Positions 1 through 5,994 of a stretch of 5,994 nt of DNA are shown piece by piece (position 1 is the first letter of the stretch; each line of letters opens with the position of its first letter). The notes beneath the pieces are model-generated. The model was not told the origin of the DNA, made no database searches, and saw only the letters and a program-made list of their open reading frames with translations. Source of the stretch: Desulfobacteraceae bacterium. Its GTDB lineage: Bacteria > Desulfobacterota > Desulfobacteria > Desulfobacterales > UBA11574. The position numbers were made by a program, and so were the translations under genes. The DNA lies in the NCBI GenBank assembly GCA_002868985.1, contig PKTV01000288.1, positions 1-5,994 on the forward strand, written 5' to 3'.

Positions 1-91
1 CGAACGATCGACCACTCGGAGCATCAAGAGAGTCATGTCTGCAAGGACCAGTGGCCTGCCCAGCGTAGTCCAGTGGCTCAAACGAATGCCA
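1..91. other. Left-edge segment that departs from the DnaJ family and is GC-richer
   Basis: In the DnaJ frame this segment reads [16 protein letters not shown] and onward, which lacks the expected second half of the first C-terminal beta domain. The other two minus-strand frames do not restore it: one hits a stop quickly, and the other ([18 protein letters not shown] and onward) is open but not DnaJ-like. By hand count about 52 of the first 90 bases are G or C, against about 44 in the next 90. A true rearrangement, a frameshift plus divergence, or an assembly join at the contig edge would all fit. I cannot identify the segment. Confidence 0.4.
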
Positions 92-715
92 AGGATGATC
101 AAGCACTTTTGGTTTAATATACAGATCTCCTGCAGGGCCACCGTATGGGCTGGGTTCACCCTTTCCGGCAATCCGTAGTTTCTTCCCGAAAATCATTCCT
201 TTTGGTATTTTTACTGTTATCTTTTCGCTACGGCCTTTGTGCTGAAAAGATACGATTTTTTGGGTTCCCGCTGCCACTTCCTCTAAGGTCAAAGGAAGTT
301 CATATTCAAGATCAGATCCTTTTGGATGAGCCTGCTGCTGTCTTTGATAACTGCCAAACGGGCCGCCGCCATCAAAGGAAAACCGCATCCCCCTTCCACC
401 ACCGCCAAAACGGCCGGATCCACCGAACAACTCACTTAATATACTTTCAAAATCGGAACCCCTAAAAATATCTTCCTGTGAATACCGTTGCTGGAATCCG
501 GCCGAACCGAATGTATCGTACTGTTTTCGTTTTTCTTTATCACTCAAAACAGCATAAGCTTCGCTGATCTTCTTAAATTTTTCCTCGGCGCTTTTATCTC
601 CTTTGCTATGATCCGGATGATACTTCATGGCGAGTTTTCGATACGCCTTCTTGATCTCAGTTTCAGAAGCGGTTTTTTTCACACCGAGTATTTTATAGTA
701 ATCTGTTTCTGCCAT
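1..715 (-). CDS. cbpA: DnaJ/CbpA-like co-chaperone (class B, no zinc finger), 3' end beyond window
   Basis: This is an Hsp40 co-chaperone that would deliver unfolded clients to DnaK and stimulate its ATPase in the cytoplasm. The visible 238 residues start with a J domain (about residues 5-68) carrying the HPD motif at 33-35, needed for DnaK stimulation. A Gly/Phe-rich stretch follows (about 97-121), then a peptide-binding beta domain from about residue 133 ([15 protein letters not shown], later [17 protein letters not shown]). No CxxCxGxG repeats lie between them, so it is CbpA-like rather than canonical DnaJ. The ATG at 715 is supported by a GAGG ten bases upstream and begins directly at the J domain. 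The frame stays open to the window edge. However, after LDHP (residue 208, near base 92) the translation stops resembling the family, where a stretch like the 'F..xGxDL' of CbpA is expected. The gene may be disrupted or joined to other sequence there. It lies 148 bp downstream of mnmG on the same strand. Confidence 0.88.
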   Translation of the reverse strand, partial: MAETDYYKILGVKKTASETEIKKAYRKLAMKYHPDHSKGDKSAEEKFKKISEAYAVLSDKEKRKQYDTFGSAGFQQRYSQEDIFRGSDFESILSELFGGSGRFGGGGRGMRFSFDGGGPFGSYQRQQQAHPKGSDLEYELPLTLEEVAAGTQKIVSFQHKGRSEKITVKIPKGMIFGKKLRIAGKGEPSPYGGPAGDLYIKPKVLDHPWHSFEPLDYAGQATGPCRHDSLDAPSGRSF

Positions 716-725
716 CGGATAATTA

Positions 726-730
726 CCTCA
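726..730 (-). promoter_or_regulatory. Ribosome binding site of the dnaJ-like gene
   Basis: On the minus strand TGAGG lies ten bases before the ATG at 715. It is the clearest Shine-Dalgarno match in the window and fixes the start of the co-chaperone gene. Confidence 0.7.
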
Positions 731-747
731 TTATTTTTAAATCAATA

Positions 748-763
748 TTAACGATTTCGTTAA
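748..763. promoter_or_regulatory. Perfect palindrome TTAACGA-TT-TCGTTAA upstream of the dnaJ-like gene
   Basis: Two perfect 7-base arms are separated by two bases. The palindrome sits 33-48 bases upstream of the dnaJ-like start codon, where an operator or 5'-UTR hairpin could lie. It is separated by a single base from the GC-rich hairpin at 765-783. It does not match the CIRCE heat-shock operator (TTAGCACTC-N9-GAGTGCTAA). Function is unknown. It could also be part of a compound repeat with the neighbouring hairpin. Confidence 0.45.
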
Positions 764-764
764 G

Positions 765-790
765 CCTGGCACTCCGGGCCAGGATTTTTT
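765..790 (+). terminator. Hairpin with T-tract, intrinsic-terminator-like on the plus strand
   Basis: CCTGGC (765-770) pairs with GCCAGG (778-783) around a 7-base loop, followed by A and six Ts (785-790). Read on the plus strand this has the form of an intrinsic terminator, but both flanking genes run on the minus strand. On that strand the hairpin is preceded by As and has no T-tract after it. It may stop antisense transcription into mnmG, or belong to a dispersed repeat. Confidence 0.45.
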
Positions 791-837
791 ACTTTATTGG
801 CACGTTCATATTGTCGATGATCATTTTTTTCAACAAT

Positions 838-860
838 CAAAATAAGTTAAAAGCTTCAAC
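838..860 (-). terminator. Weak candidate terminator just after mnmG
   Basis: Three bases after the mnmG stop, the minus-strand transcript can form a 6-bp stem GTTGAA/TTTAAC (one G-U pair) with a 3-base loop, followed by the T-rich run TTATTTT. The stem is short and AU-rich, so termination would be weak. Read-through into the dnaJ-like gene is possible. Confidence 0.25.
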
Positions 861-863
861 GTG

Positions 864-2774
864 TCAAGGGCCATTCGATGGTTGACTTTCGATTTGAGAT
901 GTCTGTCTCTCAGCAGCTTTGATGGCGACCATAATTACTGAAAGTCCGGCGGGGGTTATGCCGTCTATACGTGACGCCTGTCCCAAAGAAGACGGCATGA
1001 CAGCGGAAAGCTTTTCTTTGAGTTCGTTGGAAAGGCCGTGCACCCTATTAAAATCAAAATTGTCGGGAATTTTTATCCTTTCCATGTTTTTAAATTTTTC
1101 GATTTCTTTTAGTTGACGGTGTACATATCCCTCATATTTAATCTCTGTTTCCACTTGCCGGGTGACTTTGCTGCTAATGTTGTTGGGGCTTTTCGCCAAA
1201 GCATCAACAGCACTGTAAGTAAGTTCGGCTCTTTTAAGAAGCTGATCAAGATACATACCACTTTTTAAGGGTGTTGTCCCTTGATGAATGAGATAATCGT
1301 TTATTTGCTTTTCAGGTTTAATAACAGTGGTCTTAATTCTCTTGATTTCATCGAAAATTTGCTTTTTCCGTTCTTGAACATCTTTTAAAGCATCATGGTT
1401 GATAAGGCCAATTTCGTGTCCGATTTCCATCAATCTTATATCGGCATTATCTTCTCTAAGCATCAATCTATATTCCGCCCTTGATGTAAACATGCGGTAA
1501 GGTTCCCGTGTACCCCGCGTCACCAGGTCATCAACCATAACCGCCATATACGCCTGGGAGCGGTCAAGAATAAAGGGCGGTCTTTTCTGAACCTTGCAAG
1601 CGGCATTGATTCCTGACCAAATTCCCTGAGCCGCCGCCTCTTCATAACCCGACGTTCCATTAATCTGACCGGCCATAAACAGGCCTGAAATCAACTTCGT
1701 TTCCAGCGTTGGCTTAAGCTGAATAGGATTTACATAATCGTACTCTATGGCATAAGCAGGCCGCATGATCTCCGCCGATTCCAGCCCTTTGACGGATCTG
1801 ACAAATTGAATCTGAATATCCATTGGCATGCTGTTTCCAAGGCCGCTGGCATAAATCTCTTGGGTATCAAGACCTTCAGGTTCAAGAATGACCTGGTGCC
1901 TTTCCTTGTCCGGAAATCTGACGATCTTGTCTTCAAAAGAAGGACAGTAGCGGGCCGAAATCCCTTTGATAATACCCCCATACAGGGCAGACCGTTTTAG
2001 ATTCTCTTGTATAATCTTGTGGCTTTTCTCGTTGGTATGACCGATAAAGCTCGGAATTTGCGGAAGGGAAATCTTATCCGTAAAAAACGAAAACGGCACG
2101 GGTTGTTCCTCTGCGCCATGGGCTGTAAATGCATTAAAATCGACACTCGATTTTTTGAGTCTGGGCGGTGTACCGGTTTTCATCCTTCCAAGTTTAAATC
2201 CAAGATCTTCCAGATGAGAAGGGAGGCCATAGGATGCAAATTCACCGGCCCTTCCAGCTTTAAAAGAATTAAATCCGATATGAACCAGACCGCTTAAAAA
2301 AGTTCCCGTGGCCAGAACAACAGCATCAGCCTGGTATCCGAAACCGGTTTGATCCTCCACCCCGGCAATCCTATCGCCTTCCACAACAAGCCGTTCCACC
2401 ATGGCCTGTTTCAGGTCGAGGTTCGGTTGTTTTTCAATAACGGCCTTCATGGCCATGTGATACCGGATTTTATCGTTTTGTGTACGGGAAGAATGGACGG
2501 CAGGACCTTTTTTAGTATTCAGGGTTCTATACTGTATCGCAGTTTTATCCGTGATCTTTGCCATTTCACCACCCAAGGCATCGATCTCTTTTACAAGCTG
2601 ACCTTTTGCCATGCCTCCAATGGATGGACTACAGGGCATGGACGCCACTTTATCCAGATCTATGGCAAAAAGAAGTACACTGCAACCCATTCTGGCAGCA
2701 GCCAGCGCAGCCTCACATCCGGCGTGGCCGGCACCAACGACAATAACATCGTATTTTTTTCTATAAACTGACAT
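864..2774 (-). CDS. mnmG: tRNA uridine-34 5-carboxymethylaminomethyl modification enzyme MnmG (GidA)
   Basis: MnmG is an FAD-dependent enzyme that works in complex with the GTPase MnmE. With methylene-tetrahydrofolate, NADH and glycine (or ammonium) it builds the cmnm5 (or nm5) group on wobble U34 of tRNAs reading split codon boxes. The 636-residue product is close to the E. coli length. It shows the dinucleotide-binding GAGHAG at residues 14-19, the Cys48 region (MPCSPSIGGMAKG), the first GidA signature ARYCPSFEDK with catalytic Cys277, and the second signature AGQINGTSGYEEAAAQG at about 368-384. The C-terminal helical MnmE/tRNA-binding part ends in KYEGYVHRQ and GLSNELKEKL...ITPAG. A short polar tail (ERQTSQIESQPSNGP) follows. 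I chose the ATG at 2774. A TTG two codons upstream (2780) is possible, but neither has a strong Shine-Dalgarno. It is divergent from the YtqA-like gene and upstream of the dnaJ-like gene. mnmE is not in the window. Confidence 0.97.
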   Translation of the reverse strand: MSVYRKKYDVIVVGAGHAGCEAALAAARMGCSVLLFAIDLDKVASMPCSPSIGGMAKGQLVKEIDALGGEMAKITDKTAIQYRTLNTKKGPAVHSSRTQNDKIRYHMAMKAVIEKQPNLDLKQAMVERLVVEGDRIAGVEDQTGFGYQADAVVLATGTFLSGLVHIGFNSFKAGRAGEFASYGLPSHLEDLGFKLGRMKTGTPPRLKKSSVDFNAFTAHGAEEQPVPFSFFTDKISLPQIPSFIGHTNEKSHKIIQENLKRSALYGGIIKGISARYCPSFEDKIVRFPDKERHQVILEPEGLDTQEIYASGLGNSMPMDIQIQFVRSVKGLESAEIMRPAYAIEYDYVNPIQLKPTLETKLISGLFMAGQINGTSGYEEAAAQGIWSGINAACKVQKRPPFILDRSQAYMAVMVDDLVTRGTREPYRMFTSRAEYRLMLREDNADIRLMEIGHEIGLINHDALKDVQERKKQIFDEIKRIKTTVIKPEKQINDYLIHQGTTPLKSGMYLDQLLKRAELTYSAVDALAKSPNNISSKVTRQVETEIKYEGYVHRQLKEIEKFKNMERIKIPDNFDFNRVHGLSNELKEKLSAVMPSSLGQASRIDGITPAGLSVIMVAIKAAERQTSQIESQPSNGP

Positions 2775-2924
2775 AGGCAATGATGTTGCTTTTACCTAAA
2801 CTGAGCGTTTCAAATTGTGACGTGAAAAGATGTTTAATAACTTTTGTCGAAAATATTTAGTATTTCTTGTTTGGGCATCTAACACCAGATGAATTCGATG
2901 TCTTGCAAATTTATCATTAATTAT

Positions 2925-2955
2925 TTTACATCTTTTATACAAAAATGTATATATT
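2925..2955 (+). promoter_or_regulatory. Candidate sigma-70 promoter for the YtqA-like gene
   Basis: TTTACA (2925-2930) matches the -35 consensus at five of six positions. It is followed by a -10 candidate, either TATATA at 2948 (17-base spacing, with TG immediately before it) or TATATT at 2950 (19-base spacing). Transcription would start about 30 bases before the TTG at 2994 and about 65 before the ATG at 3027. This is a prediction by eye in AT-rich DNA. Confidence 0.4.
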
Positions 2956-2966
2956 AACCTGTTAAT
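2953..2966. promoter_or_regulatory. Palindrome ATTAAC-CT-GTTAAT over the predicted start of transcription
   Basis: Two perfect 6-base arms are separated by CT. The element overlaps the end of the predicted -10 box and the likely start point, the classic position for a repressor operator. No repressor is encoded in the window, and the cognate regulator is unknown. Confidence 0.35.
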
Positions 2967-3026
2967 TTAATCATTAATTCGCCAAAAACAAACTTGAACA
3001 AACACCTTATCCCGAAACCAAGAAAA

Positions 3027-3941
3027 ATGCGTCAACGATACAATGACTTTAACACCTATCTGAAAAATATCTTTGGATGCAGAGTTCAAAAAATCACCAT
3101 TGATGCCGGTCTTTCCTGTCCAAACAGGGACGGAACCATCTCCACAGGCGGATGTCTCTACTGTAATGTGAGAGGCTCCGGCACCGGGGCCCACACAAAA
3201 GGACTTTCGGTTGTCGATCAGATTGTAACAGCGAAAAGCGCACTGTTTAAACGCTATAAAGCAACAAAATTTATAGCATATTTCCAGTCATTTACAAACA
3301 CCTATGGGCCTTTTAATACGCTTAAACATCTATATGAACAGGCCCTTAGCGTTGAAGATGTGGTTGGAATTTCCATCGGTACAAGACCGGACTGTATCGA
3401 CGAACCGATCCTGGATCTTTTACAGGGATATGTGGACAATTATCTGGTTTGGATCGAATACGGCCTGCAATCGGCCAATGACTCTACCCTTGCCTTGATC
3501 AACCGGGGACATGATTTCAGCTGTTTCAAAGCGGCTGTGGATGCAACAAAAAACAGGGGTATCAATATCTGTGCCCATGTGATTCTCGGTCTTCCCCAGG
3601 AAAAAAAGGTTCATATGCTCCAAACAGCTCGGGCTATTGCCGACATGGCAATAGACGGTATCAAACTTCATCTCCTTTATGTTGTAAAGGGTACAAAACT
3701 GGATAAGCTTTACCACACGAACAAATACAGATGTCTGGAGCAAAATGAATACATAGATATCGTCTGTGATTTTTTGGAACGTATTCCAAAACACATAGTG
3801 ATTCAGCGTCTGACCGGAGATCCACATCCAAATGAATTGGTGGCACCCACATGGTCCCTTAAAAAGGCGGAAACCATCGCTCTCATCCGGAAAAAACTAG
3901 AAACGAGAGATACATGGCAGGGAAAGTATGTTGATGGTTAA
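3027..3941 (+). CDS. ytqA: YtqA/YhcC-type radical SAM protein (TIGR01212), probable MnmL-like tRNA modification enzyme
   Basis: The 304-residue product is a radical SAM enzyme of the YtqA/YhcC family. The cluster-binding cysteines follow the family's CX11CX2C spacing (Cys31, Cys43, Cys46) within LSCPNRDGT...GGCLYCN. Other conserved stretches are AYFQSFTNTY (about 84-93), ISIGTRPDC (115-123), EYGLQSANDSTLALINRGHD (about 144-163), HVILGLP (184-190) and DGIKLHLLYVVKGT (210-223). The tail RLTGDPHPNELVAPTW and WQGK looks more like B. subtilis YtqA than E. coli YhcC. YtqA (MnmL) acts in converting cmnm5s2U to mnm5s2U on tRNA. The divergent mnmG next door fits that role, but orthology is inferred. 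I prefer the ATG at 3027 because RYNDFNTYL matches how relatives begin; a TTG at 2994 would add 11 residues. Neither has a clear Shine-Dalgarno. No MnmM-type methylase gene is adjacent, unlike in B. subtilis. Confidence 0.9.
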   Translation: MRQRYNDFNTYLKNIFGCRVQKITIDAGLSCPNRDGTISTGGCLYCNVRGSGTGAHTKGLSVVDQIVTAKSALFKRYKATKFIAYFQSFTNTYGPFNTLKHLYEQALSVEDVVGISIGTRPDCIDEPILDLLQGYVDNYLVWIEYGLQSANDSTLALINRGHDFSCFKAAVDATKNRGINICAHVILGLPQEKKVHMLQTARAIADMAIDGIKLHLLYVVKGTKLDKLYHTNKYRCLEQNEYIDIVCDFLERIPKHIVIQRLTGDPHPNELVAPTWSLKKAETIALIRKKLETRDTWQGKYVDG

Positions 3942-3942
3942 C

Positions 3943-5601
3943 CTATAGTTTGGATTTTCCAGTGTACCGCTGCGCCAGAGGATACCTTCTGCCATAACCG
4001 AACGCCTTTGACGTCACCTTGAGACCCGGCGCCGCCTGATGCCGTTTGTATTCATTCCTGTCAACCCTGGAAATAACATCCTCGACGACCCGTTTATCAA
4101 ACCCCATTTGAACCAAATCTTCGATTCCCTTAACCTCTTCGATGTACTCTTTTAAAATAGCATCCAGAATGTCATAAGGCGGTAGATCATCCTGGTCGAT
4201 TTGATCAGGCTTAAGCTCGGCGGATGGCGCTTTGGTGATAATTCGGGGAGGAATTAACTCTTTTTCCTGATTGATATAATACGCAAGATCATAAACCATG
4301 GTTTTTGGAATGTCCGAAATAACAGCCAGGCCGCCGGTCATGTCACCATAGAGCGTACAATACCCAACTGAAAGTTCAGACTTGTTGCCGGTAGAGAGAA
4401 CAAGTGCACCATGTTTGTTGGAAAGTCCCATAAGGATGATGCCTCTGATTCTGGCCTGGATGTTTTGTTCCGTAATATCCGGTTCGGTGTCTTTAAACGC
4501 AGGTGAAAGAAACCTTAAAAATTCTTTAAACATGCTTTCTATGGGGATGGTGGTCAGAACTACACCCAGGTTCGCGGCCAGTTTTTGTGTGTCTTCAAAA
4601 TTTTCCTTAGATGTGTAAGGAGACGGCATAAAAACCACAGAAACATTCTCCGGGCCCAAAGCCCTGACGGCAATGCATGCGGTAAGAGCTGAATCTACCC
4701 CCCCACTAAAACCGATAACCACTTTGGAAAAACCACACTTCGTCACATAGTTATGTGTTCCCATAACCAAGGCCTTAAATATAGATTCCGTATCCGATTG
4801 TGAAATGTTGTGAATGTTGTCTTTGTCTGCTTGTAATGTTTTTGAATCAAACATCACAACATCTTCTGAAAAGTCTGAAGCCCTGGCAATCGCTTTACCC
4901 TTTTTATCGAAAACCGCGCTTGACCCATCGAAAAGAATGCTGTCATTGCCGCCAACCTGGTTGGCAAATATAAAGGGAAGCCGGTATTTTTGTGCCATAA
5001 ACGAAAACATGTTTTGCCTGAATGTATCATGTCCCAGATAATAAGGAGATGCGGCGATATTGATCACCAGATCAGCTCCGGCTTGAACAACCTGGGCCAC
5101 GGGGTCATGAGCATAAATTCTTTTTTTAAAAATATCTTCGTCATTCCAAGCATCTTCACAAATTGTAAGCCCTATTTTGTGTCCCTTGTACGAACATGGC
5201 AGACTATTTCTTCCGGGCTCAAAGTATCGCTGCTCATCAAATATATCATATGTCGGCAGTAACCTTTTATGAACCTTATGAATGATGTTGCCGTCTTCAA
5301 AAAGAATGGCCGTATTATATAGCGGTTTTCCTTTTCCCGCAGGATTTTTGTCCACAAAGCCGCATATCACCCCGATTCCGCGGATGGAGGTCAGCAGCCG
5401 TTCAAGACAGGCAAGATTCGCATCGATAAAATCTTTTCTCTCAAGAAGATCTCGAGGCGGGTATCCTGTAATCACAAGTTCTGAAAAGACGACAAGATCG
5501 CACTGAAGCTTTATGGCCTGATCTGCAAAATACTTTATCTTGTCAAAATTGTGTTTAAAATCGCCGATAATCGGATTGATCTGTGCGATGGCTATTTTCA
5601 T
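3943..5601 (-). CDS. nadE: Glutamine-dependent NAD+ synthetase
   Basis: This enzyme makes NAD+ from nicotinic acid adenine dinucleotide, ATP and glutamine, the last step of both de novo and Preiss-Handler NAD synthesis, in the cytoplasm. The 552-residue protein has the usual two-domain layout. The N-terminal nitrilase-type glutaminase domain (about 1-260) carries the catalytic triad Glu41 (FSELVITGYPPRDLL), Lys112 (HKRLLPTYD) and Cys148 (LTICEDAW). The C-terminal synthetase domain has the ATP-pyrophosphatase loop SGGVDS at 299-304, STGNKSELSVGYCTLYGDMTGG at about 403-424, and APSAELKPDQIDQDDLPPYD at about 458-477. All key residues are present, so it should use glutamine rather than free ammonia. 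The ATG at 5601 starts exactly at the family N-terminus (MKIAIAQINP). The upstream CGAGA is a weak ribosome site. Its stop is one base from that of the convergent radical SAM gene. The 393 bp upstream hold repeats rather than another gene, so it is probably transcribed from its own promoter. Confidence 0.97.
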   Translation of the reverse strand: MKIAIAQINPIIGDFKHNFDKIKYFADQAIKLQCDLVVFSELVITGYPPRDLLERKDFIDANLACLERLLTSIRGIGVICGFVDKNPAGKGKPLYNTAILFEDGNIIHKVHKRLLPTYDIFDEQRYFEPGRNSLPCSYKGHKIGLTICEDAWNDEDIFKKRIYAHDPVAQVVQAGADLVINIAASPYYLGHDTFRQNMFSFMAQKYRLPFIFANQVGGNDSILFDGSSAVFDKKGKAIARASDFSEDVVMFDSKTLQADKDNIHNISQSDTESIFKALVMGTHNYVTKCGFSKVVIGFSGGVDSALTACIAVRALGPENVSVVFMPSPYTSKENFEDTQKLAANLGVVLTTIPIESMFKEFLRFLSPAFKDTEPDITEQNIQARIRGIILMGLSNKHGALVLSTGNKSELSVGYCTLYGDMTGGLAVISDIPKTMVYDLAYYINQEKELIPPRIITKAPSAELKPDQIDQDDLPPYDILDAILKEYIEEVKGIEDLVQMGFDKRVVEDVISRVDRNEYKRHQAAPGLKVTSKAFGYGRRYPLAQRYTGKSKL

Positions 5602-5651
5602 GACAATAATATCTCGTAAATTCTACAACATACTGTAAATAAATAATTTGT

Positions 5652-5674
5652 TGAGGCTTGATTTTCCCGCCTCA
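5652..5674. repeat. 6-bp inverted repeat TGAGGC/GCCTCA upstream of nadE
   Basis: TGAGGC (5652-5657) and GCCTCA (5669-5674) are perfect inverted arms with an 11-base loop, 51 bases upstream of the nadE start codon at the nearest. On the minus strand it is followed by AT-rich DNA that would be the nadE promoter region. It could be a 5'-UTR hairpin, an operator, or part of the repeat cluster to the right. Confidence 0.3.
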
Positions 5675-5678
5675 TATA

Positions 5679-5805
5679 TGGAATAATGGAATATTGATTT
5701 CTAAAGGAATTCTATTAGTTATGATTTTTTGCTGCCCGGTCAAGACGCATTTTATCAAAATTCCACATACCCATTTTATCCAAAACCCATTACTCCATTA
5801 TTCCA
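5679..5805. repeat. Imperfect 18-base inverted repeat with 91-base spacer
   Basis: TGGAATAATGGAATATTG (5679-5696) matches the reverse complement of 5788-5805 at 16 of 18 positions, including a perfect 12-base core. The spacer and right flank carry further ATTCCA copies. This looks like an intergenic repeat or a tiny non-autonomous element. No transposase, or target-site duplication that I can recognise, accompanies it. Confidence 0.5.
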
Positions 5806-5816
5806 ACATTCCAATT

Positions 5817-5878
5817 GTGAGCGAAGCGAACTCACTTGTGTCCATCCATGAGTTCAAAATGAACACAATGGGTGTCCA
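5817..5878. repeat. Cluster of short hairpins and direct repeats
   Basis: GTGAG/CTCAC (5817-5821 with 5831-5835, loop CGAAGCGAA), TTGTGT/ACACAA (5836-5841 with 5863-5868) and GTTCA/TGAAC (5852-5856 with 5860-5864) are inverted pairs. GTGTCCA occurs at 5838-5844 and again at 5872-5878. The last two inverted pairs overlap, so not all can form at once. From 5602 to the window end (393 bases) I see no convincing gene, only this type of repeat structure. Confidence 0.4.
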
Positions 5879-5899
5879 ATTCAGAAATGAGCCATTTTT

Positions 5900-5993
5900 G
5901 TTCTGATCAAGGCCGCACAAGGGTTTGCGGTCCCCGCAAAGCGGGACAGGAAGGCGTACGTCTGTACGCCGCAACCGAAAACCCGCGGAGAAC
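5900..5993. repeat. Nested, branched fold-back element at the right edge
   Basis: Five pairings nest without conflict. GTTCT 5900-5904 pairs with AGAAC 5989-5993, CCGC 5913-5916 with GCGG 5985-5988, and GGGTTT 5921-5926 with AAACCC 5979-5984. Inside these lie two hairpins: GTCCC/GGGAC (5930-5934 with 5943-5947, extendable inwards by GC pairs across a bulge) and GGCGTAC/GTACGCC (5953-5959 with 5964-5970, 4-base loop). This gives a stalk with two arms, a three-way-junction shape. It is GC-rich compared with its surroundings. It may be a structured RNA or a REP-like intergenic repeat. The outer arms may continue past the window end. Confidence 0.45.
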
Positions 5994-5994
5994 G

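Larger units (their letters stand above)
2913..2979. repeat. Direct 10-base repeat ATCATTAATT in the divergent promoter region
   Basis: Identical copies lie at 2913-2922 and 2970-2979 and bracket the candidate promoter of the radical SAM gene. The region is very AT-rich, so chance is a real possibility. A regulator binding both copies is only an idea. The rest of the mnmG-ytqA intergenic region (2775-3026) shows no convincing mnmG promoter. Confidence 0.3.

Noticed and set aside
145..751. Two plus-strand open frames opposite the dnaJ-like gene
   Set aside because: The minus strand encodes a clear J domain, Gly/Phe region and C-terminal domain over the same bases. The plus frames have low-complexity, membrane-like composition typical of antisense shadows.
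748..783. CIRCE heat-shock operator upstream of the dnaJ-like gene
   Set aside because: The palindrome arms are TTAACGA/TCGTTAA with a 2-base spacer, not TTAGCACTC-N9-GAGTGCTAA, so HrcA control is not supported.
2349..2771. 140-codon plus-strand open frame opposite the mnmG 5' end
   Set aside because: It lies entirely antisense to the highly conserved FAD-binding part of MnmG, has no ribosome site and no family resemblance.
3420..3827. 135-codon minus-strand open frame opposite the radical SAM gene
   Set aside because: It is antisense to conserved radical SAM motifs and has no independent support.
5658..5906. 82-codon plus-strand open frame in the right-hand gene-free region
   Set aside because: It has no ribosome binding site and no recognisable domain. 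It runs through both arms of the inverted repeat and the hairpin cluster, so it reads as repeat DNA that happens to be open.
5679..5993. CRISPR array or tRNA gene in the right-hand intergenic region
   Set aside because: There are no regularly spaced identical repeats with unique spacers. The branched fold lacks a T-loop TTCRA motif, a 7-bp acceptor stem and a CCA end.

Overview
This 6 kb window of about 43-45% GC looks like a chromosomal housekeeping region from a bacterium. My best guess is an anaerobic deltaproteobacterial lineage (Desulfobacterota, perhaps Desulfobacterales). That guess rests on the flavour of the proteins and of the intergenic repeats, not on a marker gene, so it is an inference.

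Layout, left to right. Positions 715 down to 1 (minus strand) hold the 5' part of a class-B DnaJ/CbpA-like co-chaperone that runs off the left edge. Its last ~30 visible codons no longer resemble a DnaJ, and the underlying DNA is richer in GC. A 148 bp gap follows, with a good ribosome binding site, a perfect 7+7 palindrome and a hairpin with a T-tract. Positions 2774-864 (minus) encode the complete tRNA-modification flavoprotein MnmG (GidA). A 250 bp AT-rich divergent region separates it from a complete YtqA/YhcC-type radical SAM gene at 3027-3941 (plus). That gene converges, with a single base between the stop codons, on a complete glutamine-dependent NAD+ synthetase (nadE, 5601-3943, minus). 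The last ~390 bases hold no convincing gene. They carry a cluster of inverted repeats and, at the right edge, an element that can fold as a nested, branched structure.

How the genes fit together. MnmG, with its partner MnmE (not in the window), installs the carboxymethylaminomethyl group on wobble uridine 34 of certain tRNAs. The YtqA subgroup of radical SAM proteins (renamed MnmL in Bacillus subtilis) is known to act after MnmEG, taking cmnm5(s2)U towards mnm5(s2)U in bacteria that lack MnmC. The divergent mnmG / ytqA-like pair is therefore a plausible two-step wobble-uridine module. NadE makes NAD+ and DnaJ serves Hsp70; neither has an evident functional tie to that pair. I did not find a clearly new multi-gene system. 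The items most worth a second look are the branched element at 5900-5993, the tRNA-modification gene pairing and the abrupt change at the left edge.
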